Shown: positions 56,544 through 64,000 of the stretch, one piece after another
How positions within the stretch are numbered: position 1 is the stretch's first letter
Layout: each line of letters opens with the position of its first letter
NCBI GenBank assembly: GCA_958450365.1
Contig: CAUEEP010000728.1
Location: 930,001 to 994,000, forward strand
Source: Mesorhabditis belari
Lineage: Eukaryota; Nematoda; Chromadorea; Rhabditida; Rhabditidae
DNA: 64,000 nt
Direction of reading: 5' to 3'
Translations under genes and position numbers: made by a program
Notes under the pieces: generated by a model
The model's input: only the letters and a program-made list of their open reading frames with translations
Databases searched by the model: none
Told to the model about the DNA's origin: nothing

Positions 56544-58746
56544 ATGACGGATAATATGGAAATATCACCGCAAAATTCGGACCAGGATGATTCTGACGAC
56601 GAAAGAAGGGTAAACTTTGACGATTAACATGTAGTAACTAAATGAACTTTGATCAAATTGGCTTATTTTGTTAGAATTAGGAAAGGGAGATTGAATTAAG
56701 TACTATGCAAAATTATAAATGCTTTCTAGAGATCACGGGGGCGACGAGAACACCTGATAAACCTGCCATCACACCGAAGACGGACAAAATCGGAAGTTGA
56801 TCATGATCATTATCAGGTTTATTCGAGGTTTTATTATTGGCAAAATTTTATTCCTGTTTAGATGATCAACGATCGGATAGTTGAGGATATAACGCTCGAT
56901 TTTATGTACAAACCAAGAACCCTGACAATACTTAGTTTCTTCTGCGCCGTGCTTGTTTATCTGGCTTTCAGGAAGTTGGTGCTTGGTATTTTCGTTGAGT
57001 AATTATTATTTTAGTGATACGAATGCCGATGATAATCTGTATCAGGGTCTGCTTGGAGCTCTTTCTTTATTTTTGGTCGTCTCAGCGTTGGCTTTCCCAA
57101 ATGGTCCATTTATTCGCCCTCATCCGATTGTTTGGAGAACCATCTTCGGTCTCAGCGTTGCTTACATGGTGCTTCTACAATTTTGCCTATTTTTGGTGAG
57201 CATTTTGTAATATTCTTAAATTTGCTTTTATTATTCTTAAATATAAATAAATAGCGTTTAGACGTATGACCAAATCAAAGCGATGCTAGTTTATTTTGAT
57301 CCGGTTGGGCTTTCTGCAGAGAAACTCGTGGAAAAAGAATATGCTGTCAATTGTTCGGATCTTTCTTGGGCGAGAGTCTGGAGTCATATGGATATTTTTG
57401 CCGTAGGTTTGTTTAAAAACTGAATTGTGTAAAGCTAAAAGCTAAAAAGTTTAGGGCATTTCCTTGGATGGGCGATGAAGGCGCTGCTTATTAGGCATAA
57501 TAACATTTGTTGGCTAATAAGTTGTGCCTGGGAATTTACAGAGGTATGTTTTGTATTAACAAAACACCTAATGCAGATAATTTTAGGTTATCTTCACTCA
57601 TTTGTTACCAAATTTTGAAGAATGCTGGTGGGATGCAATCGGCTTGGATATTTTCTTGTGTAATGGACTTGGAATCTTTGTTGGACTGAGGATTTCCAAT
57701 TTCTTATCGATGAAGAGTTTTCATTGGGAAAGCATCAAGTAGAATTTCTTTTAATTTGGTTAACATATATCTTTTTAGGGATATCAAATCCACCCGAGGA
57801 AAAGTTAGACGAGCTGTACTACAATTTACGCCAGAAAGTTGGAGTCAAAATAACTGGACGGATGTCTATGCAATCAAACGAACATTTGCTGTTTTTCTGT
57901 AAGTTTGACGTAACTGCTAAATTTTGACCTTTAAATCCTTTAGTTTCGTCATGATCTGGCTTATCACCGAGTGAGTTTCAGTTTTGAATGTATTCTCTTC
58001 TGGGTCTTGTGGGTTTGAATACGCTTCACGTAAAAGTAGTTCTTGGACTTGTCTAATACGATAGTGGTTATATTTGTTTTTATGATTCACCTTATTTTGA
58101 AAATTTAGATTGAATACTTTCTTCTTGAAGCACATATTTGTCATCGATACGTCTCATCCCGTTGTGTTCTGGAGGATTATACTTATTGCTTTGATCTCGG
58201 CACCCTCTATAAGGTATTATCTCTTTTGCATCCAACTTTATGCAAATAGTTTAGGCAATACTATGCCTTTGCTACGGATCCGCGAGTGAAACGCCTTGGA
58301 ATGCAGTGCTGGGTGTATTGCGCCGTGTGTGCCCTTGAAGCGGCTATATGTATTAAAGTTTGTTTCTCGTTTGGCCTTGCCTTGTTACGAAAAACTTTTT
58401 TAGGTCGGAAGAGACCAATTCCAACCGGCAAAACTCTTACTCATAGCAGCATGGATTTTCTTCATGTTTGCGATGACTTTTGCCACTATCCTTCTCTCAG
58501 TAAAGTGGGCGGAAAGGAACAAAGATGTATGGCATGGGAGAATAACTTTTTAAAGTGATAATTTTAGCTGACAAAGAAAGTCGAAGTCGAAGGAACAGAA
58601 AGACGGGCGTACATCGATAGTTCTTGCGAAAATCTGGGCATGCTAGACGATGAAGTAAAGTTTATTCTTTTGATTACAATTTTGGCGCTTTTCAGGTCAA
58701 AGAGCGGCGCCGACAGCTAGGCGTTGACTCCAAAAAGAAGTTATGA
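56544..58746 (+). CDS. pssy-1: Phosphatidylserine synthase 1
   Basis: Fourteen exons: 56544-56609, 56730-56816, 56862-56974, 57015-57195, 57262-57406, 57455-57543, 57587-57738, 57779-57898, 57944-57970, 58109-58213, 58255-58357, 58404-58526, 58568-58654, 58696-58746; 482 aa, phases consistent, close to human PTDSS1 (473). A polytopic ER enzyme that swaps the head group of phosphatidylcholine for serine. Family hallmarks visible: [75 protein letters not shown] and SHPVVFWRI, in the correct order, with about nine hydrophobic segments and a basic C-tail ending KKKL, an ER-retrieval-like signal. N-terminal ~30 residues are acidic then Arg-rich. Includes a 27-nt micro-exon. Confidence 0.97.
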
Positions 58747-59075
58747 AAAATTGCCAAACAGTAATTCAGGTGCCTCTTTGTTTTGTTTATATTAATTTCG
58801 TTTAAAATATTGTTAACTTTACATTCCGTTGTTGGAACATTTTTAGTCCGAGCTTACTAGCTAGTTTCTGTTGAAATTATCTCCATCTCTACCTTGAGTA
58901 TAATTTGCAAGATTGCTCATTCTCTTTATACAGGTATTTGCTTTTAATAAAGTGCTTTTCTATGAAACTTATAAACATTTATTGTTTTACAAACATGATT
59001 TTACCTATTAGAGTCGACCGAACTTCCTAAAACCTAGCCTTTGGAATAAAAAGTGAAAAGAAATCATCAGTTTCT
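58747..59075. other. Convergent 3' gap between PSS and the ShKT gene
   Basis: Contains ACTTTTAATAAAGTGC-like polyadenylation sequence near 58942; otherwise nothing recognised. Confidence 0.5.
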
Positions 59076-59778
59076 TTAGCAGAAACCGCAAGTTTTTGGG
59101 CATTGTTGTCTCATGAGGGACATGTAGCGTGAATTTGTGCAGTACATCATTAGGTTCGGACAGTCGCTCATCCCGGTCGAGGGATTTGTCTTGTCAACGC
59201 ATGATCCTAGAGCCTTGTTTGATAGGAATCTTGTTTTTCACACCTGATGAAGTGACAGCCGTGTAACCATATGAACCACAACGACCACAAGTCTTTGGAC
59301 ATTGATCGGTCATCACTAAATTGTGGGGAGCACGTTAAAGCTTTAGTCGATTCTCAAACGTCATTTCATTAGCAGGCAAGTTTACCTTGATAGTAAGTGG
59401 AGTCGTTGCAGAGGTAGGCGAGTCTTGTGCAATCCGAGGTACCAGTTCTGGGGTTGACTTTGTCCATACAGGTAGATCTAGCTAAACTTTATAGGTCAGG
59501 TTTTTGCTTGTAATCTATTGGGTACTTGAAACTCCACTGTTGACAAGTTTGTTTGCCGGGCAGCATACTTGAGTTCCTGTGAATGTGACACAAGTTTCCC
59601 CTCCATTGCACGAGCCGCTGATACACGCTAAATATTTTTAATTTAGATGGCTTTTCGATATTTGCTTCTTTGTCATTGATATTTAAATTCGCTTACGTCC
59701 ATTTCCAGCATCGGTACAGGTTTGAGTGCCCAAGGCAAACTTGGAGGCGATTACCAGCAGGCAGATGTAACGAATCAT
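59076..59778 (-). CDS. Secreted protein with two ShKT domains
   Basis: Exons 59697-59778, 59538-59627, 59386-59481, 59244-59315, 59076-59206; 156 aa, phases consistent. A signal peptide (MIRYICLLVIASKFALG), a short Cys-rich module (GSCNGGETC, VCCP) and two ShKT domains, each starting C-x-D-K-x-N-P and ending QCPKTCGxC. ShKT is a six-Cys fold first named from a sea-anemone peptide; in nematodes it is common in secreted and surface proteins and usually not toxic. The Lys-Tyr dyad of channel-blocking members is not clearly present. The last intron is only 37 nt. A TATATAAG box lies at 59826-59833, about 50 bp upstream. Confidence 0.93.
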
Positions 59779-60630
59779 GGTTAAGGGATTTGAAAGTTTG
59801 AAATTAGTCTTAGTATTTGAAGCGCTTATATACCTTTGATTATTGGGTTAAGCTTTGTCGAATAGCTCTTTAGAACAAAGATTTGTCTTTGTGTGGTCAG
59901 CGCGTTTTTTTCGCGGATCAGCTTGCCAAATTTGCATACGTGCGCGTGAATCTCCAAACAAAAACTTTCATCGAGTCCATCTGTTTCAATAATTCGGTCC
60001 CACGTAAATTTTGATTTTTCAAAAACAATTGACGTAGAGAAATTGATAACTTGTGAAAATACTGTGGCTAAATACTTTTACAGTTATATCTAACTGTCTA
60101 ATTTCACTTTCGAACATTCAAATTTTCCCCACTCGCCCATTCATTGTGGGGCAAGATTTGACACGTTCAAGACCTCTTTTGCCTGCCCTAAAGGAAGAAA
60201 TGGCGCCCTTTTTTGACGTCACACACCACCACAGTAGACCGGTCTTGACTCGTTCATTTGAAAACATATATAAAGGGCAGGGGAATATCCAGGGGAGTCA
60301 TTTTTCAGTTTGTATCTGCACTCCGGGCTGTTTTTGCGAAGAAAATGATTGTGTGATTCCTTTTACCTAATTGAGTTTGGTACGTTTGACCTGGCTTTGA
60401 AATATACCGCGCTCTATATTATTACGCAAACCCATACGAGTTGATGGTCCATTTTTCAAGTTCAATAATATATGCGCCTTGACCGTGGTGATTCATCGTA
60501 AAGACGGGCGATTTTCGCCACATTTTTGGCAAAAAGGTGGGCCTTTTGTTCATAAATTAGCCACGTTGCCTGCGATTTTTCACTCCACTTTCTTGGATCA
60601 GATTTGAAGCTGCATAAACATTCTACGAAA
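59779..60630. other. Divergent promoter region, no gene
   Basis: Between ShKT (-) and the sugar-nucleotide transporter (+). A plus-strand TATATAAAGGG near 60268 looks like a TATA box but the only ORF after it (60344) stops within a few codons. A 105-codon frame at 60053-60370 has no signature. Confidence 0.5.
59826..59833 (-). promoter_or_regulatory. TATA box of the ShKT gene
   Basis: GGTATATAAGCGC on the coding strand about 50 bp before the start codon. Confidence 0.6.
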
Positions 60631-62152
60631 ATGACTGTAGCCGGTAAGTTTTATATTGAGAAATAGGGAATCAATAGTTTGATTGGAAATTTTCTCTTGG
60701 GGTGTTTTTGTTCGGTTCAGTTCAATCATTGCCTCCATCTCCAACTTTCTTGTTTTTAGACGGTTTCTTGGGGTGAGACGTCTTGAGTTTAAAAAAAGTT
60801 GACCGTCTGTCTTTATTTTTGCATGTTAGATACGGAAAAATTTACTTTTAAAATATCGATTTTCCCTGTATTGGTCTTGAGGACTATAAAGTGTGCTAAC
60901 GCCCCTCCCTTTTTTATCTTTCGTTTTGGCGGGAAACTGTGACTCGGCCTTTTGAATGTTTTGCGATAGATAAGCCTTCTATGTTCAAGTTTTCTTTAGA
61001 TGCTTTGTATAGTTTTGAAAACTTTTGGTTTATTTGTTGGAAACTCAGTAGCTCTAGTAACATACTCATTGGGACTTTAAACTGTTATTTTCATGTTCAT
61101 TTTATTTCGTTACAGAGATGGGCAAAGCGAAAGACGACGAAGATGCCCTGCTTCCAAGTCACCATCGCACTCCAACCATTGTTCAATCCACGCCGGGATC
61201 AATTGCCTTCAAATGCTACGTGATTGCATCGATGTGCTTTTTATGGACGGGCTATACACTTGCTGTTCGCTACACCCGCTCCACCACAAACCCCTCCGAA
61301 TTGTACGCATCGACGACTGTCGTGCTTTCCGGAGAATTTATCAAGCTGTGCATCACTTTACTGATGATATTTCGAGAAGGTGGACATTCTATGAGCAAAT
61401 TTGGAACGACGCTAAACAAATTCTATTTTGGACAGCCAATTGAATTGGCAAAGATGTCGGTTCCATCACTTGTATATGCTCTTCAGAATAACTTGGACTT
61501 TGTTGCATTGAGCAACTTGGATGCTGGCGTTTATCAAGTGACCACCCAATTGAAAGTCGTGACAACCGCTCTCTTCATGATGGCCTTCCTTGGGCGCAAG
61601 TTTTCAGGGCGACGTTGGCTGGCCATATTCCTCTTGTTTGTTGGGGTCGCTTTTGTACAAATGGATGCCGTACAACAACAACCAACTAAGAAAACGGCTG
61701 GCAAAGAGAACTATTTCGTTGGCATCATTTCTGTTCTCACTACATGTATCACCGCTGGATTTGCTGGAGTCTACTATGAGAGAATGCTGAAGGATGGAAG
61801 TGCCACACCATTTTGGATTCGAAATCTGCAGATGTACAGTTGTGGAGTGTTGGTCACGGGAATCGGATGCTTCAATGACTTTGATATCATTAGCAACAAG
61901 GGTTTCTTCTATGGGTACGACGAAAAAGTCTATGCAATTGTTGGACTTCTTTCTTTGGGTGGAATCTACATTTCTTTGGTGATGAAGTACTTGGATAATC
62001 TTTACAAATCATTCGCTTCTGCAGTTTCTGTGATATTTGTCGTAATTCTCTCTTTGTTTATTTTCGAGGGTATTTCTATTGGAATGTTTTTTGTGTTCGG
62101 TACGGGACTCGTTTGCTTTGCAATTCTTTTGTACAATACTGTTGATGAATAA
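60631..62152 (+). CDS. Nucleotide-sugar transporter, SLC35A family
   Basis: Exons 60631-60643 (MTVAE, codon split) and 61116-62152; 349 aa. An internal ATG at 61118 is in frame, so a 344-aa form is possible. About ten TM segments. SLC35A (UDP-galactose, UDP-GlcNAc, CMP-sialic acid) signatures: KLCITLLMIF, VPSLVYALQNNLDFVALSNL, TYQ-like VYQVTTQLKVVTTALFM, GVAFVQMD, GFAGVYYERMLKD and the AVSVIFVVILSLFIF segment near the end. It moves activated sugars into the Golgi in exchange for the nucleoside monophosphate. C. elegans relatives are srf-3, ugtp-1 and nstp genes; substrate not inferred. The main exon of 1,037 nt lacks introns, unlike its neighbours. Confidence 0.95.
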
Positions 62153-62355
62153 CCGGATTTTACAGTTCAACTGCACATGCCGTACTAGTCTGATATGAAC
62201 CTATTGTACTCAGCCTTAACACCGACTGTGATGCTTGCATTTATAATAGATTCTAGTCTTTACCTTATAACAATAATGTTATTTACTTTTTGCTTCTATT
62301 TCATTTTTGTACTTATAATTAATGCATTTACGTAATAATAATGATCGAATTTAGA

Positions 62356-63972
62356 ATGACTACTCCCGTGAAGCTGGAGAAGCATCCGTCGACGTTTGTT
62401 CTGAAGCGTAATGGACAAGCCCAGGCTGTGCATTTCGACAAGATCACCAGCCGAATTCAAAAGCTCAGCTATGGCCTTAACACCGACTTTGTTGACCCGG
62501 TAAAAAAGTAGTTTAAATATTTTATGAATTCCAAAGTTTAGATCCTGGTTGCTCAAAAGGTGATTGCCGGTATGTACAAAGGAGTGAGCACCGTCGAATT
62601 GGACAATCTGGCCGCCGAAACTGCTGCCTCGTTGACCACAGAACATCCCGATTACGCGATTCTTGCCGCTCGAATTGCCGTTTCTAATCTTCACAAGAAG
62701 ACTGAAAAAGTTTGTTTAGATTTCTAAATTAAGAAAATGAATCGTTTAGGTTTTCTCGGAGGTCATGGATAAAATGTTTAACTATGTGAATCCAAAAACT
62801 GGACAAAAACAACCAATGATTGCGGATGAAACCCATGACATTGTTATGAAACATGCCGATGTAAGTTGTAGACTACTCAGGAAAATTTACTTAAACATTT
62901 AGCGTCTCAACTCGGCTATTGTCCAAGATCGCGACTTTTCCTACACGTATTTCGGATTCAAAACACTTGAGCGCTCGTATTTGCTGAAGATTGGCGGGGA
63001 GGTATGAATATATGTACATTAACCCGATTAATAAGTTGTTTTAGATTGTTGAACGACCTCAGCATATGTTGATGCGAGTGTCTGTCGGAATTCATGGCGA
63101 GAACATCGATGCTGCTATCGAAACCTACAATTTGATGAGCGATCGATTTTTCACTCATGCAACTCCAACTTTGTTCAATTCGGGCACGAGAAAGTATTTT
63201 TTTCTGAAGCAACTATAAAACACGACTTTAGGGCGCAACTCTCCTCATGTTTCCTACTTATGATGCAAGAGGACTCAATTCACGGTATCTATGAGACTTT
63301 GAAACAGGTAACCCGTTTCTTGCACAAAATGTAAGATGTCGTTTTTTAGTGTGCGTTGATTTCCAAATCTGCTGGCGGTATTGGGGTCAACGTTCACAAT
63401 ATTCGAGCTAACGGAAGTCTTATTGCTGGTACCAACGGTCAATCGAATGGCTTGGTAAGCTTTGTGTTCGGCTTTTCATTTTGTTGATTGTGCCTAGGTT
63501 CCCATGCTTCGTGTCTTCAACAATACTGCTCGCTATGTGGATCAAGGGGGAAACAAACGACCTGGTGCTTTTGCCATTTACTTGGAGCCATGGCACGCTG
63601 ATATTTTCGAGTGAGCTTAATTCTTTTGCTTATTTAATGATGATTTAGGTTTGTTGCTTTGAAGAAAAACACTGGACCCGAAGAAGAGCGTGCTCGCGAT
63701 CTTTTCTACGCCTTGTGGGTTCCTGACCTCTTCATGTCGCGTGTCGAGAAAGATCAGCATTGGTCATTGATGTGTCCTTCTGAATGTCCAGGACTTGCTG
63801 ATTGTTGGGGAGAGGAATTCGAGAAACTCTACATAAGGTACTGATTTAACTTTCTTATTTAATAATTTTTTCTAGATACGAAACGGAAGCTCGATTCAAG
63901 AAGCAAGTTAGAGCTCGTAAGCTTTGGGAAGCCATTGTCAGCAGCCAAATTGAAACCGGCACTCCATATATG
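62356..63972 (+). CDS. rnr-1: Ribonucleoside-diphosphate reductase large subunit, cut by window end
   Basis: Exons seen: 62356-62499, 62542-62709, 62750-62860, 62903-63001, 63045-63193, 63232-63307, 63350-63454, 63498-63610, 63649-63837, 63876-63972, continuing beyond the window. The first ~400 of about 790 residues are present. N-terminal ATP-cone ([20 protein letters not shown]), then the R1 barrel: [20 protein letters not shown] with the first redox Cys, [46 protein letters not shown]. The catalytic Asn-Cys-Glu and C-terminal Cys pair lie outside. It reduces NDPs to dNDPs in the cytosol. The ATG follows GAATTTAG directly, and lies 203 bp after the SLC35 stop on the same strand, compatible with a downstream operon gene. 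Confidence 0.97.
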
Positions 63973-64000
63973 GTGAGGGTTTTAACAAACTATCTTTCTA

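Noticed and set aside
60053..60370. 105-aa plus-strand frame with a TATA box inside
   Set aside because: No family signature; the TATA-like sequence is not followed by a usable start and the frame spans it.

Overview
The window is a piece of a nematode nuclear genome. It is AT-rich, with intron-dense genes, mostly 37-60 nt introns ending in TTTCAG or TTTTAG, and 3' splice sites placed directly before start codons as expected for spliced-leader trans-splicing. Several families are typical of nematodes: STR/SRH-type serpentine chemoreceptors, ShKT proteins, small secreted TSP1-like proteins and an intestinal cathepsin B. I do not assign a species. All gene models were built by hand from the raw sequence; for each complete model the exon lengths sum to a multiple of three with phases matching at every junction, except where a defect is stated.

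Layout. 0-17 kb: cathepsin B protease (-), a seven-TM gustatory-receptor-like protein (-), two tRNA-like pseudogenes, a secreted double C-type lectin (-) and an SLC25 mitochondrial carrier (-). 17-30 kb: a second gustatory-receptor-like gene (+) with a nested palindromic element in an intron, then a cluster of three small secreted Cys-rich TSP1-like genes (-), one carrying a frameshift. 31-37 kb: two decayed head-to-tail copies of a KRBA2/SCAND3-type integrase, then protein disulfide isomerase (+). 37-41 kb: non-coding, repeat rich. 41-50 kb: a neuropeptide-type rhodopsin GPCR (+) and an STR/SRH chemoreceptor (+). 50-64 kb: a novel secreted Met/Gln-rich protein (-), phosphatidylserine synthase (+), a double ShKT secreted protein (-), a nucleotide-sugar transporter (+) and the large subunit of ribonucleotide reductase (+, cut by the window end).

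There is no single pathway here. The genes group loosely by theme: sensory 7TM receptors (four), secreted defence or gut effectors (cathepsin, lectin, three TSP1-like, ShKT, Met/Gln-rich) and housekeeping (PDI, PSS, SLC25, SLC35, RNR). SLC35 and RNR lie about 200 bp apart on one strand and could be an operon.

The most distinctive non-genic signal is a large set of palindromic MITE-like elements, at least eight families, mostly sitting inside introns. One has captured 38 bp of a lectin exon, one landed exactly in a splice donor, and one is nested in another. Two genes carry single-A homopolymer frameshifts, which look more like assembly errors than real lesions.
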